From: Nevskiales bacterium
Lineage (GTDB): Bacteria; Pseudomonadota; Gammaproteobacteria; Nevskiales; Nevskiaceae
Direction of reading: 5' to 3'
DNA length: 64,000 nucleotides
Assembly: GCA_028698335.1 (NCBI GenBank)
Contig: JAQVDP010000005.1
Location: 62,001-126,000, forward strand
The notes under the pieces are model-generated. The model ran no database searches. It saw nothing but the letters and a program-made list of their open reading frames with translations, and was not told the DNA's origin. Below, piece after piece: positions 25,533-35,400 of the stretch; within the stretch, counting starts at the first letter, position 1, and each line of letters opens with the position of its first letter. The position numbers and the translations under genes were made by a program.

Positions 25533-27794
25533 GTGGAGCCAAGACTGCGTTTGACCAAGATTGCGGCCGCCGTTGTCGCGTTCAACACTTGCCCGGCCTT
25601 TGCCGAATCGGCGCCAGCGGAGGCCGACAAGGCCGCGACGCTGGAGGTCGCACAGGCGTTGCCGGACATCACGGTGGAGGCTGACCCGGCCGGGCGCGCG
25701 TCGGTCCCGCAGCCGTCCTCGGCCAAGTTCACCGCGCCGGTGCTGGATACGCCACGCTCGCTGACCATCATCCCCGAGGATCTGATGCAGGAGGCGGCGG
25801 CGACGTCGTTGCAGGATGCCTTGCGACAGGTGCCCGGCATCACCTTCGGTGCCGGGGAGGGCGGGCAGCCGATCGCCGACCGGCCGATCGTGCGGGGGCT
25901 GAACTCGACCTCGAACCTGTTCGTCGACGGCCTGCGCGACATCGGGACGCAGACGCGCGAGGTGTTCGCTCTGGAGTCGGTCGAGGTCATCAAGGGTGCC
26001 GACTCGGCGTATTCGGGTCGCGGTTCGGGCGGCGGCAGCATCAACCTGGTGACCAAGACACCGAAGGCGGAGGCCTTCACGCGTGGAACGCTGATGCTCG
26101 GAACAGCCGACATGTTGCGCGGAACGGTCGATCAGAACTGGGTCGTCGGCGACGGCGTTGCGGCGCGCTTCAACGTCATGGCCAGCAAGGGCAAGGTGCC
26201 GGGGCGGGACGATGCGGTCGACTACGACAAATGGGGCGTGGCGCCGTCGCTGGCGTTCGGGATCGGATCGCCCACCCGCGTGTCGATGAGCTACTACCAC
26301 CTCACCGACAACAGCATGCCCGACTACAGCATCCCCTATGACCTGGACACCGGTCTGCCGGTGACCGAGACGATGAACGTCGATGCCGAGTCGTTCTACG
26401 GCCTGGTGTCCCGGGACTTCCGCGAGGCCCAGACCGATATCGGCACGTTCAGCGCCGAGCGGGATCTGGCCAACGGCATGGTGCTGCGCAACGTCACGCG
26501 CTACGGCGCGTCGACCAACAGTTACGTCGTGACCAATCCCGACGACAGCAAGGGCAACGTCGCCAACGGACTGGTCTACCGCAATACCAAGAGCCGCTGG
26601 ACCCAGACCGATACCTTCGCCAACCAGACCGATCTGAGTGGGGCGTTCGTCACCGCCGGATTCGGGCACCGTTTCAATGTCGGGCTGGAGTTCAATCGCG
26701 AAAAGAAGACCCAGGACGGCTGGACGGTGACCAGCGCCGGTGCGGGTAGCGGCACCGACTGCTCGGATCCGGAGCAGGGACCGCTGCTGCTGGCGTCCGG
26801 TGATTGCAGCAGCCTGTTCGACCCCGATCCGTACGATCCCTGGCAGGGGACGGTGCAGCGCAACCACATGCCGACGCACTACACGACCGACGTCACCGGC
26901 GTCTATGCCTTCGACACCGTGACGCTGAGCCAGCGCTGGCTCGCCAATCTGGGCCTGCGCTGGGACCGCTACGAAACCGAGGCGGAGAAACCGTCCGATC
27001 CGAGCGTCAACGGCGTCAGTCGTGACAACTTCGTGAATTACCAGCTCGGCCTGGTGTTCAAGCCGGTCGAAGCCGGCAGCGTCTACGTGAGCTACGCCAC
27101 GTCCTCGACGCCGGCCGCTCTCGGAACTTCCGACGAGGACGCGCCGTTTCCCGGCAGCCCGGACGACTGCACGCGGCGCTGCCGCGCCAGCAATCTCAAC
27201 CTTGATCCCGAGGAGACCACCAACGCCGAGGTCGGCGTCAAATGGTCGCTGTTCGATGAACGCCTCCTGCTCAGCGCCGCGATCTTCGACATGCGTCGCA
27301 AGAACGCGAACATCGAGGTTGCCACGGGTGTCTTCGAGCAGGCCGGTGAAACCCGTGTCAGCGGCGCCGAGCTGAGCTTCTCCGGGCGACTCACCTCCGA
27401 CTGGATGCTGTTCGGCGGCTACTCCTATCTGGACTCGGAGCTGGTCGAGGGGGGCTACGACAGCGCGGCGGTCGGCGAACCGCTGACCAACACGCCCGAA
27501 AACAGCCTGAGCCTGTTCACGACCTATCGGGTATTGCCGGCGCTGAGCGTCGGCGGCGGTGCGTACTACGTCGATGAGGTCTACGGCAGTACCAGTTCGA
27601 CGCCGCAGAAGAAGGTTCCGGATTACTGGCGCTTCGACGCGGTGGCCAGTTACCGCGTCAGTGCCAACGTCGATTTCCAGGTCAACGTGCTGAACCTGAC
27701 CGACGAGGTCTACTACACCAAGGCCTATGCATCGCACTACGCCGCGCTCGGACCGGGCCGTCAGGTGCTGGCGTCGGTCAACTTCGACTTCTGA
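25533..27794 (+). CDS. TonB-dependent catecholate siderophore receptor (Fiu/PiuA type)
   Basis: An outer-membrane receptor of 753 residues. GTG 25533 is preferred because GGGAG ends seven bases before it and the resulting N-terminus ([24 protein letters not shown]) is a clean signal peptide; an ATG at 25497 adds 12 residues without such a site. A TonB-box-like DITVEA follows the signal. The plug has [36 protein letters not shown] and the Fiu-like [31 protein letters not shown]. The barrel ends in the terminal Phe of VNFDF. There is no N-terminal signalling domain. The neighbouring piuC supports a Fiu/PiuA-type function, with the ligand inferred. Confidence 0.92.
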   Translation: MEPRLRLTKIAAAVVAFNTCPAFAESAPAEADKAATLEVAQALPDITVEADPAGRASVPQPSSAKFTAPVLDTPRSLTIIPEDLMQEAAATSLQDALRQVPGITFGAGEGGQPIADRPIVRGLNSTSNLFVDGLRDIGTQTREVFALESVEVIKGADSAYSGRGSGGGSINLVTKTPKAEAFTRGTLMLGTADMLRGTVDQNWVVGDGVAARFNVMASKGKVPGRDDAVDYDKWGVAPSLAFGIGSPTRVSMSYYHLTDNSMPDYSIPYDLDTGLPVTETMNVDAESFYGLVSRDFREAQTDIGTFSAERDLANGMVLRNVTRYGASTNSYVVTNPDDSKGNVANGLVYRNTKSRWTQTDTFANQTDLSGAFVTAGFGHRFNVGLEFNREKKTQDGWTVTSAGAGSGTDCSDPEQGPLLLASGDCSSLFDPDPYDPWQGTVQRNHMPTHYTTDVTGVYAFDTVTLSQRWLANLGLRWDRYETEAEKPSDPSVNGVSRDNFVNYQLGLVFKPVEAGSVYVSYATSSTPAALGTSDEDAPFPGSPDDCTRRCRASNLNLDPEETTNAEVGVKWSLFDERLLLSAAIFDMRRKNANIEVATGVFEQAGETRVSGAELSFSGRLTSDWMLFGGYSYLDSELVEGGYDSAAVGEPLTNTPENSLSLFTTYRVLPALSVGGGAYYVDEVYGSTSSTPQKKVPDYWRFDAVASYRVSANVDFQVNVLNLTDEVYYTKAYASHYAALGPGRQVLASVNFDF

Positions 27795-27807
27795 GCGGCG
27801 CCGGATC

Positions 27808-28488
27808 ATGTTGCTGCAGATTCCTGATGTCATCAGTGGCGATGCGCTCGAACGCTGCCGCGCGCTGCTCGATGCCGCGGAATGGGTCGACGGCACTGTC
27901 ACCGCCGGTCACCAGTCGGCGCGGGTCAAGCGCAACGAGCAGATCCCGGAAACCCACCCGACGGCGCGGGAAGTCGGCGGCCTCATCGTCCAATCCCTGA
28001 GCACGCACCCGCAGTTCATCGCGGGAGCGTTGCCGGCGCACGTGTTTCCGCCGCTGTTCAATCGTTATCGCGATGGTGGAGGCTTCGGCACGCATGTCGA
28101 CAACGCGGTGCGCCAGCACCGTCCGACCGGGGCGCGGGTCCGCACCGATCTGTCGGCCACGCTGTTTTTTTCGGAGCCCGACGAATACGACGGCGGTGAG
28201 CTAACGATCGAGGACACCTTCGGGACGCATCGGGTCAAGCTGCCGGCGGGGCACATGGTGCTGTATCCCTCCAGCAGCCTGCATTGCGTCAGTCCGGTGA
28301 CGCGTGGGGCGAGGGTCGCGTCGTTCTTCTGGATTCAGAGCATGGTGCGGGACGACGGTCAGCGGCGCCTGTTGCTGGAACTGGATCGGGCGATCCAGGC
28401 CGTTGGCGCGGACGTGCCCGAGCATCCGTCGGTCGTGGCGCTGACCGGCGTCTATCACAACCTGCTGCGTCGCTGGGCCGAGGTCTGA
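27808..28488 (+). CDS. piuC: Fe(II)/2-oxoglutarate dioxygenase PiuC (PKHD-type hydroxylase)
   Basis: A 226-residue member of the PiuC/YbiX family, the usual partner of Fiu/PiuA receptors. The metal triad is seen as His and Asp in GTHVDNAV and the distal His in [10 protein letters not shown], with the 2-oxoglutarate Arg in [13 protein letters not shown] 27808 is 13 bases after the receptor stop. Its TGA overlaps the ATG of the next gene. The physiological substrate of PiuC is not established; an action on the imported siderophore is a common suggestion. Confidence 0.94.
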   Translation: MLLQIPDVISGDALERCRALLDAAEWVDGTVTAGHQSARVKRNEQIPETHPTAREVGGLIVQSLSTHPQFIAGALPAHVFPPLFNRYRDGGGFGTHVDNAVRQHRPTGARVRTDLSATLFFSEPDEYDGGELTIEDTFGTHRVKLPAGHMVLYPSSSLHCVSPVTRGARVASFFWIQSMVRDDGQRRLLLELDRAIQAVGADVPEHPSVVALTGVYHNLLRRWAEV

Positions 28489-29129
28489 TGGACGACGCGA
28501 CGCAATGGGCGACCGCCGCGGCCAGGGGCGGCCGGGGGCGCGCCGGCTGGCTGCGCGTGATGCGCCGGTGGCACTGGATCAGCTCGGCGCTCTGTCTGGG
28601 AGCGATGATGCTGTTCAGCCTGACCGGCATCACGCTGAACCATGCTTCTCAGATTCCGGCCAAGCCGCGGGTGACCACGCTAGGTGCGGTGCTGCCGGGC
28701 GATGTGCTCGACAGCCTGCGCGGTGTCGACGGCGGTGCGCTGCCGGGGCCGCTGCGAAGCTGGCTGGCCGAGCAATGGTCGCTGCGGGTCGGGCCGCGTG
28801 AGGCGGAATGGTCCGAAGGCGAGGTCTATCTGAGCCTGCCGCGTCCCGGCGGCGACGCCTGGCTCAGCGTGACGCTGGACGACGGCCGGATCGAGTACGA
28901 GCGGACCGATCGTGGCTGGATCGCGTATTTCAACGACCTGCACAAGGGCCGCAACGCCGGTGCGGTCTGGGGCTGGTTCATCGATCTGTTCGCGGTGGCC
29001 TGCCTGATCTTTTCCGTCACCGGCCTGGTCCTGCTCAAGCTGCACGCGAGCCAGCGCGGCGCCACCTGGCCGACGGTCGGCCTCGGTGTCGTCATGCCGC
29101 TGCTGCTGGCCATCCTGTTCATTCATTGA
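28488..29129 (+). CDS. PepSY-associated membrane protein
   Basis: A 213-residue inner-membrane protein with three predicted helices: about 30-52 (HWISSALCLGAMMLFSLTG), 165-185 (GWFIDLFAVACLIFSVTGLVLL) and 194-212. The periplasmic loop between the first two has the PepSY-like LSVTLDDGRIEY and a DLHKGRN motif. Conserved His residues flank the helices, as in haem-binding ferric reductase membrane subunits. The start overlaps the piuC stop (TGATG). It probably corresponds to the membrane half of PiuB-type reductases, whose flavin half would be the gene at 30570. Confidence 0.86.
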   Translation: MDDATQWATAAARGGRGRAGWLRVMRRWHWISSALCLGAMMLFSLTGITLNHASQIPAKPRVTTLGAVLPGDVLDSLRGVDGGALPGPLRSWLAEQWSLRVGPREAEWSEGEVYLSLPRPGGDAWLSVTLDDGRIEYERTDRGWIAYFNDLHKGRNAGAVWGWFIDLFAVACLIFSVTGLVLLKLHASQRGATWPTVGLGVVMPLLLAILFIH

Positions 29130-29148
29130 CGACATTCCGAGGAGCGTC

Positions 29149-29682
29149 ATGCGTCAGCGAACCGTGGGTACGTTGCTGTTGCTGCTGTTGTGGGCCGGGC
29201 CTGCGGCGGCGCAGCAACTCGAGATCAGTGTGCAGATTCCGCAACTCGACGTCGCCGAATACCACCGGCCCTACGTCGCCGCGTGGATCGAGGACGGCGA
29301 CCGCAGGGTCGTCGCCAATCTGCTGCTCTGGTACCAGCAGGATCGGCCGGGTGCGCCGCCGAATGCCGAGCGTGGCAGCAAGTGGCTGCCGGACCTGCGC
29401 CAATGGTGGCGACGCAGTGGGCGGGGCTTGAGTCTGCCGGTGGATGGTGTCAGCAGCGCAACGCGCCCGGTCGGCGAGCACGCTGCCCGTTTCGATCCAG
29501 GACGCGGTGTGGTGCCGGCGCTCGCGCCCGGTGACTACCAGCTGCGCGTCGAGGCTGCGCGCGAGGAAGGTGGACGCGAACTCGTCGAGATCGGCTTCGC
29601 ATGGCCGCCGGCCGCGATCAGGACCCTGACGGCCGCAGGGACACGCGAACTCGGCATGGTCCGCCTGACCCTCGAACCCTGA
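29149..29682 (+). CDS. Periplasmic DUF2271 protein
   Basis: A 177-residue protein with a signal peptide (MRQRTVGTLLLLLLWAGPAAAQ) and DUF2271 hallmarks RPYVAAWIEDGDRRVVANLLLWYQ, KWLPDLRQWWRR and GDYQLRVEAAREEGGRELV. It has an AGGAG site five bases ahead of ATG 29149. DUF2271 proteins recur beside PepSY proteins and FMN-transferase (ApbE) genes and are thought to belong to extracytoplasmic flavin or iron redox modules; no ApbE is found here. Its exact role is unknown. Confidence 0.85.
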   Translation: MRQRTVGTLLLLLLWAGPAAAQQLEISVQIPQLDVAEYHRPYVAAWIEDGDRRVVANLLLWYQQDRPGAPPNAERGSKWLPDLRQWWRRSGRGLSLPVDGVSSATRPVGEHAARFDPGRGVVPALAPGDYQLRVEAAREEGGRELVEIGFAWPPAAIRTLTAAGTRELGMVRLTLEP

Positions 29683-29724
29683 GCCCGGCGCAATCCCGAT
29701 GTTCACCCGATCAAGGAGTAAGAC

Positions 29725-30543
29725 ATGCACATTCGTCACGCCACCGCAGCCGTGATCCCGGCCTTGCTGCTGTCGGCCGCCGCATCCGCGCACAATACCT
29801 GGCTGCAGCCATCCAAGACGGTCCTCAGTGTCGGACAGTGGGTGACGGTCGATGGTGGCGCCTCGACCCAGCCCTTCGTCAAGGATCACGCACCGCTGCG
29901 TCTCGACGAGCTGGTCGTGACCGCGCCGGATGGCACGCAGGTCGCACCTGAAAACCTGTCGACCGGCCGCCTGCGCAGCAGCTTCGATCTGCAGCTGAAG
30001 CAGGAGGGGACCTACCGGATCGCCGTGGCCACGCAGGGCATGATGGCGACGTGGGAAGACGGCAAGCAGCGCCGGCGCTGGCCGCCGCGTGGTGAAGTGT
30101 TCACTGCGGCGGGGTTCGCCCGGGCCGTGCCGAAGGATGCCGCGAACCTGCGTGTCAGCCAGATGCAGCGGCGTCTGGAAACCTACGTCACCGCCGGGCA
30201 GCCCAGCGACACCGCGTTGCAGCCGAGCGGGCAGGGGCTCGAGCTGACGCCGGTGACGCCGTTCAACGATCTCTATGCCGATGAGCCGGCGGTCTTCCAG
30301 CTATTGCTCGATGGCAAGCCCGCCGCGGGCCTACGCGTCGAGATCATCGCCGACGGCGTTCGTTATCGTGATGCGGTCGACGCGATCGAGCTGAATACCG
30401 ACGCCGATGGCCGCTTCACCGTCGAGTGGCCGGGGCCGGGCCTGTACTGGATGAATGCCGCGCTGCGCGATGCGCATGCCCGTGCACCCGCGACCCAGCG
30501 CAGCGCCAGCTATACCGGTGTGTTCGAAGTGCTTGCGCCGTGA
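29725..30543 (+). CDS. Periplasmic DUF4198 protein
   Basis: A 272-residue protein with a signal peptide predicted to be cut in SAAASA|HNTWLQPS, so the mature chain would begin with His. It contains beta-sandwich-like blocks (VLSVGQWVTVDGGAS, PFNDLYADEPAVFQLLLDGKPAAGLRVEII, and DADGRFTVEWPGPGLYW), the Ig-like fold of DUF4198/NikM-type proteins linked to metal handling. It lies 42 bases after the DUF2271 gene, with AAGGAG ahead of the ATG. A role in periplasmic metal binding for the iron module is inference. Confidence 0.86.
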   Translation: MHIRHATAAVIPALLLSAAASAHNTWLQPSKTVLSVGQWVTVDGGASTQPFVKDHAPLRLDELVVTAPDGTQVAPENLSTGRLRSSFDLQLKQEGTYRIAVATQGMMATWEDGKQRRRWPPRGEVFTAAGFARAVPKDAANLRVSQMQRRLETYVTAGQPSDTALQPSGQGLELTPVTPFNDLYADEPAVFQLLLDGKPAAGLRVEIIADGVRYRDAVDAIELNTDADGRFTVEWPGPGLYWMNAALRDAHARAPATQRSASYTGVFEVLAP

Positions 30544-30569
30544 CGCCCGAGACGGTGAAAGAGGGCTGA

Positions 30570-32024
30570 GTGAGCAGGCTGCTGTCGTCATCGGCTTCGC
30601 GCTGGGCATATGCCGGCCTGATCGTCGCATTGCTGGCCGCCGCCGGATTCGCCTGGCTCGTTCAGCCCGCCGGCTGGCGCTGGGTGCCGCCGGGTGTTGC
30701 GCGCTGGACTGCCGCCGCTGCAGTCGTGTTGCTGTATCTGGGCGGCTGCGCCGTGGTGCTGCGACGGCGGCTGCGCGGCACCGTGTCGACACGGCACGCG
30801 GATCTCCGTGTCGTCCATGCCAGCCAGACCGGCACCGCCGAGGAGATCGCCCGCCGAACCGCGGCGCTGCTGTGCCAGGGCGGGGTCCCGGCGGTGGCCC
30901 AGCCGCTTGCGGGGCTGGACGCCGCGGCGTTGTCGGGCGCGCACAGACTGCTGTTCGTCGTCAGCACGACCGGGGACGGCGATGCGCCGGACGGTGCCGT
31001 TGCGTTCCAGCGCGAATGGATGCACGCAAGGACCGATCTGTCGCGGCTCCGGTTCGGCCTGTTGGCGCTGGGCGACCGCCGCTATTCCAGATTCTGTGGT
31101 TTCGGGATGGCGCTGGACGCCTGGCTCAGGAACTGCGGTGCCAGCCCACTGTTCGACCGCATCGACGTCGACAGTGGGGATGCTCTGGCACTGCAGCGAT
31201 GGCAGCAGGCGCTGGGATTCCTGTCCGGCGGCGTCGCAACCACGGCGTGGATGTCGCCGCATCGGCGCTGGCGCCTGTCGGCGCGCGAGCACCTGAATCC
31301 GGGCAGTCCCGGTGGGCCGGTGTTCCGGGTCGTGCTGGTGCCCGCGGGCGGTGGTGTCGGCGATTGGTCGGCCGGCGATGTTGCCGAGATCGCGGTTCCG
31401 GTTGCAGAGGCCGATCGTCGGAGCGTCCCGCGGACGTACTCGATTGCCTCGATTCCGGAGGATGGCCAGCTCGAGCTGATCGTCCGGCTGCAGTGCGGTG
31501 CCGACGGTCGTCCCGGCATCGGATCCGGATGGCTGACCCGGTGCGCGCCGATCGGCGCCGAGGTGGAGCTGTGCATCCGTGAGAATCCGTCTTTCCGTCC
31601 GCCGCCCGACGACGCGCCGATGATCCTGATCGGCAACGGCACCGGTCTGGCGGGTCTCAGAGCCCATCTGCGTGCGCGTGCCCGGACCCGCGGGGGGCGC
31701 AACTGGCTGCTGTTCGGTGAGCGCTGCCGCGGCAGTGACTTTCTGTGTCGCGACGAGATCGAGACATGGCAGGCCAGCGGCGTGCTGGCGCACGTCGATC
31801 TGGCCTTTTCACGCGACGGTGAAGCGGTGCGCTACGTACAGGATGCGCTGCGCAGGGCGGCGGCGCGCCTGGTCGCTTGGGTCGATCAGGGCGCCTACGT
31901 ATATGTCTGCGGCAGCCTCAAGGGCATGGCGCCGGGGGTGGACGCGGTGCTGCGGCAGATCCTCGGGGCCGCGGTCGTCGACGATCTGCGTGCGCAGGGG
32001 CGATACCGGCGGGACGTGTACTGA
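30570..32024 (+). CDS. Membrane-anchored flavodoxin/NADPH reductase (sulfite reductase flavoprotein type)
   Basis: A 484-residue diflavin reductase with two N-terminal membrane helices (about 13-32 and 44-63). Next come a flavodoxin domain (FMN loops SQTGTAEEIA and STTGDGDAPD) and an FAD domain with RTYSIAS. The NADPH domain has GNGTGLAGLR and YVCGSLKGMAPGVDAVL, ending at RRDVY. It would carry electrons from NADPH through FAD and FMN to the PepSY membrane protein. GTG 30570 has GAGGG nearby. It is the last gene of the iron operon and is convergent with hinT. Confidence 0.9.
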   Translation: MSRLLSSSASRWAYAGLIVALLAAAGFAWLVQPAGWRWVPPGVARWTAAAAVVLLYLGGCAVVLRRRLRGTVSTRHADLRVVHASQTGTAEEIARRTAALLCQGGVPAVAQPLAGLDAAALSGAHRLLFVVSTTGDGDAPDGAVAFQREWMHARTDLSRLRFGLLALGDRRYSRFCGFGMALDAWLRNCGASPLFDRIDVDSGDALALQRWQQALGFLSGGVATTAWMSPHRRWRLSAREHLNPGSPGGPVFRVVLVPAGGGVGDWSAGDVAEIAVPVAEADRRSVPRTYSIASIPEDGQLELIVRLQCGADGRPGIGSGWLTRCAPIGAEVELCIRENPSFRPPPDDAPMILIGNGTGLAGLRAHLRARARTRGGRNWLLFGERCRGSDFLCRDEIETWQASGVLAHVDLAFSRDGEAVRYVQDALRRAAARLVAWVDQGAYVYVCGSLKGMAPGVDAVLRQILGAAVVDDLRAQGRYRRDVY

Positions 32025-32132
32025 GTGCGCCGCCGGGTCAGTCTCAGGGCCCGGATTCCGGGCGAGATGCCGGTGACACGATCGCGCGCCGTATCCGGAC
32101 TGGGCTTTCTCGCGCAGGTGCCGCGGCGTGGC

Positions 32133-32474
32133 TCAGCCCGGCGGCCACTTCATCGGACGGCCCGCCAGAATGTGAAGATGCAGATGAAACACCGACTGGC
32201 CGGCTGCGGCGCCGTTGTTGACGACGAGGCGGAAGGCGTCGCCGAAGCCCTCGGCGGCGGCGATCTTGGGCGCGGTCAGCATCAGATGGCCGAGCAGGTT
32301 CTGGTCTTCCGGCGTCGCGTCGCCCAGCGTCGGCATGGGTTTGCGCGGAACCAGCAGGATATGCGTCGGCGCGCCCGGATTGATGTCCCTGAAGGCGATG
32401 CATTGCTCGTCTTCGTAGACGATGGTGGCGGGCAGCTCGCGGTCAATGATCTTTTCGAACAGGGTTTTGGACAT
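32133..32474 (-). CDS. hinT: HIT-family nucleotide hydrolase
   Basis: A 113-residue histidine-triad protein with the active-site motif HLHLHILAGRPM near the C-terminus and the N-terminal IVYEDEQCIAFRDINPGAPTHILLVPRK. HinT hydrolyses adenosine phosphoramidates and acyl-adenylates. The length and motifs match HinT rather than GalT or Fhit. It is divergent from msbA and convergent with the flavoprotein gene. Confidence 0.95.
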   Translation of the reverse strand: MSKTLFEKIIDRELPATIVYEDEQCIAFRDINPGAPTHILLVPRKPMPTLGDATPEDQNLLGHLMLTAPKIAAAEGFGDAFRLVVNNGAAAGQSVFHLHLHILAGRPMKWPPG

Positions 32475-32530
32475 TTGCTGGGTCGATAAAGGTGGGCGCG
32501 CCGGTGAGTTTAAGCAAGGGGGGCTTCACT

Positions 32531-32539
32531 TGCTAACAT
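32531..32539 (+). promoter_or_regulatory. Extended -10 candidate for msbA
   Basis: TGC-TAACAT lies 28 bases ahead of ATG 32567. The opposite strand of the same short AT-rich gap (near 32508-32516) reads TGCTTAAAC and could serve the divergent hinT. Confidence 0.45.
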
Positions 32540-32566
32540 ATCGGGTCGATTCCCCCTGACCCCCCA

Positions 32567-34348
32567 ATGAGCTCGCAATCCATACTCGCGCACCAGCCGC
32601 TGAAGATCTATCGACGGCTGCTCGGCTACGCGCTGCCGAACTGGCGCATTTTTGTCGGCGCGTTGCTGTGCATGGCGATGTTCGCCGGCACCGAGGTGGC
32701 GGTGATCCAGTTGATCAAGCCGCTGACCGATGGCAGCTTCGTCGAGCGCGACCCGTTCGTGATCAAGGTCATGCCGTTTGCGATCGTGACGCTGTTCCTG
32801 ATCCGTGCCGCGAGCGGATTCGGTTCGTCCTACGGGATGGCGTGGCTGGGGCAGGGTGTCGTTGCGAAGATCCGCTGCCAGGTCTTCGAACACCTGCTGT
32901 TCGTGCCGGTCGCGCATCACGACAAGAGCCGCAACGCCGACCTGCAGGCCAAGCTGACGTTTCACGCCAATCAGGTGGCGGCGTCCACGACCACGACCCT
33001 CAGCTCGCTGGTCAAGGACGGGCTGACCGTGATCGGCCTGCTCGCGACCATGTTCTACATGAGCTGGCGTCTCGCGATCTTCGTCTTCGCCATCGCGCCG
33101 GTGGTGACCTTCTCGCTGCGCTGGGTCAACAAGCGCTTCCGCCGGGTGTCGTCCCGCATCCAGCAGAACGTCGGCGAGATCAACCATGTCGCCGACGAGG
33201 CGATCACCGGTCGCCGCATCGTCAAGATCTACGGCGGCGAATCGACCGCGCTCGAATACTTCCGGCGCGTGGCCAATCGCGCCCGCCAGTTGAGCATCAA
33301 GATCACCGCGACCAGCGCGGCCAGCTCGGTGTCGATGGAGCTGATCGCGGCAGTCGGCGTCTCGGTGCTCGTGTATCTGGCGACGCGGCCGGAGACGCTG
33401 GATACGATGACGCCGGGAACCTTCGTGGCGTTCATCGGTGCGATGCTGGCGCTGCGCGGTCCGCTCAACAATCTGACCAAGCTCAGCCAGAGCATGCAGA
33501 CCGGCATCGTCGCGGCGGCCGATCTGTTTGCGTTCCTCGACACGCCGGCCGAACGTGATCTGGGCCGCACGCCCCTGGAGCGGGCCGACGGCGTGCTGCG
33601 CTTCGACGACGTGGTGTTCCGCTACGACCCGAATTCGGCGCCGGCACTGGATCACGTCAATCTCGACGTGCCCGCGGGCATGACGGTGGCCTTCGTCGGC
33701 AAGTCCGGCAGTGGCAAGTCGACCCTGCTGTCGCTGATTCCGCGTTTCTACGATCCGGATGGTGGCGCGGTGCGGCTGGACGGGCAGGACCTGCGTGACT
33801 ATCCGCTGCGCGACCTGCGTCGGCAGATCGCGCTGGTGGACCAGAACGTGGTGCTGTTCAACGCCACCATCGGCGAGAACATTTCATACGGTCAGCCGCA
33901 GGCAACGCGTGAGCAGATCGAGGCGGCGGCACGCCAGGCGTTTGCGTGGGACTTCATCCAGAAGCTGCCACAGGGTCTCGACACGCCGATCGGTCAGGAC
34001 GGCCTGATGTTGTCCGGCGGTCAGCGCCAGCGCATCGCGATCGCCCGCGCGCTGCTCAAGGATGCGCCGATCCTGATTCTGGACGAGGCCACGTCGGCGC
34101 TCGATACCGAGTCGGAGCGCTACGTGCAGCAGGCACTCGACGTGCTCAAGCGCGGCCGCACGACGCTGGTCATCGCGCACCGCCTGTCGACGATCCAGAA
34201 CGCCGATCTGATCGTCGTGATGCAGGACGGGCGCATCGCCGAGCAGGGGCGTCACGCCGATCTGCTCGCGCAGGGCGGCGTCTACGCGGCATTGCATCGG
34301 TTGCAGTTCCGCGAGGAGCCGGAACCGGGGATCGCGACCACCGAATGA
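32567..34348 (+). CDS. msbA: Lipid A flippase, ABC exporter MsbA
   Basis: A 593-residue half-transporter that moves lipid A-core across the inner membrane. The N-terminal six-helix domain (to about residue 325) is followed by the ATPase with Walker A GKSGSGKST, Q-loop DQNVVLFNATIGENI, signature LSGGQRQR, Walker B ILILDEATSALD and switch VIAHRLST. The TGA overlaps the lpxK ATG, and that partnership makes MsbA the secure assignment among similar ABC exporters. Confidence 0.95.
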   Translation: MSSQSILAHQPLKIYRRLLGYALPNWRIFVGALLCMAMFAGTEVAVIQLIKPLTDGSFVERDPFVIKVMPFAIVTLFLIRAASGFGSSYGMAWLGQGVVAKIRCQVFEHLLFVPVAHHDKSRNADLQAKLTFHANQVAASTTTTLSSLVKDGLTVIGLLATMFYMSWRLAIFVFAIAPVVTFSLRWVNKRFRRVSSRIQQNVGEINHVADEAITGRRIVKIYGGESTALEYFRRVANRARQLSIKITATSAASSVSMELIAAVGVSVLVYLATRPETLDTMTPGTFVAFIGAMLALRGPLNNLTKLSQSMQTGIVAAADLFAFLDTPAERDLGRTPLERADGVLRFDDVVFRYDPNSAPALDHVNLDVPAGMTVAFVGKSGSGKSTLLSLIPRFYDPDGGAVRLDGQDLRDYPLRDLRRQIALVDQNVVLFNATIGENISYGQPQATREQIEAAARQAFAWDFIQKLPQGLDTPIGQDGLMLSGGQRQRIAIARALLKDAPILILDEATSALDTESERYVQQALDVLKRGRTTLVIAHRLSTIQNADLIVVMQDGRIAEQGRHADLLAQGGVYAALHRLQFREEPEPGIATTE

Positions 34349-35340
34349 GTGCCTGGCTGCAGCGGCTGTGGTACAGCGGCCAGACGCCCCCGTGGGCGTT
34401 GCGGCTACTGGCGCGGATCTATGGCGATGCGGCCCGGCGCAGCCAGGTGCGGCGCGAGCGCCGGCAGCGGCGTCTGCCGGTTCCGGTGATCGTGGTCGGC
34501 AACATCAGCGTGGGCGGAACCGGCAAGACCCCGGTGACCCTGTGGGTGCTCGATGCGCTGCGGCGGCTCGGACACCGTCCGGGTGTCCTCAGCCGCGGAT
34601 ACGGTGGGACCGGGCCGTTCCCGATGGCGGTCGACGGATACGGCGATCCGGCTGCCGGTGGGGACGAGCCGGTGCTGATCGCGCGCCGCGCTGGCGTCCC
34701 CGTGGTGGTCGCGCCGGATCGCCATGCGGCGGGGCAGCGCTTGCTGGCGCTGCACCCTGAGGTCGATGTCCTGGTCTGTGACGACGGTCTGCAGCACCGT
34801 CAGCTCGCCCGGGATCTCGAGCTGTGCGTCGTCGATGGGGTCCGCGGCTTCGGCAACGGATTTCTGCTGCCAGCCGGGCCGCTACGCGAGCCGGCGGCGC
34901 GCCTGGACAAGGTCGATCTGGTTCTCGTCAACGGCGGCGACGCCACGGTCTACGGGCCGGATGCCGTAGGGTTTCGCCTGGCGGGCGAGACCGCCGTCGC
35001 GCTCGACACCGGCGAAGTCCGTCATCTGACCGAGTTCATGGGGCGCACGGTGCATGGCGTGGCCGGCATCGGCCATCCCGACCGCTTCTTCGAGGCATTG
35101 CAGGCGTATGGGATTTCGGTGCGCCCGCACCCGTTCGCCGATCACCATGCCTATCGCAGCGAGGACCTGACGTTCGGCGACAAGCTGCCGGTGCTGATGA
35201 CGGAGAAGGATGCGGTCAAGTGTGCCCGTCTGGGACTGGCGGGGCTGTGGATGGTGCCAGTCGACGCGGTGTTCGAGGCCGCAGCCCGGGACCGTCTGCT
35301 GCAGCTGTTGGCGACCCGGCTCGGGACGGCTGCGTCGTAG
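34345..35340 (+). CDS. lpxK: Tetraacyldisaccharide 4'-kinase
   Basis: A 331-residue membrane-associated kinase that phosphorylates the lipid A disaccharide at the 4' position. It has the P-loop VVGNISVGGTGKTP near residues 49-62, SRGYGG, DEPVLIARR, the CDDGLQHR metal/catalytic motif and LMTEKDAVKC. Its ATG overlaps the msbA stop (ATGA), which rules out an in-frame extension upstream. The length is normal for the family. Confidence 0.96.
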   Translation: MSAWLQRLWYSGQTPPWALRLLARIYGDAARRSQVRRERRQRRLPVPVIVVGNISVGGTGKTPVTLWVLDALRRLGHRPGVLSRGYGGTGPFPMAVDGYGDPAAGGDEPVLIARRAGVPVVVAPDRHAAGQRLLALHPEVDVLVCDDGLQHRQLARDLELCVVDGVRGFGNGFLLPAGPLREPAARLDKVDLVLVNGGDATVYGPDAVGFRLAGETAVALDTGEVRHLTEFMGRTVHGVAGIGHPDRFFEALQAYGISVRPHPFADHHAYRSEDLTFGDKLPVLMTEKDAVKCARLGLAGLWMVPVDAVFEAAARDRLLQLLATRLGTAAS

Positions 35341-35400
35341 CGGGCGTTGTCACCACATCTTCATCCGCTGCTCGCGGACGTGTCATGCGGCGTCGCCAGA

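Noticed and set aside
25518..27902. A 794-codon open frame opposite the TonB receptor
   Set aside because: Same antisense effect; no recognisable domain, and it covers the Fur-regulated receptor completely.
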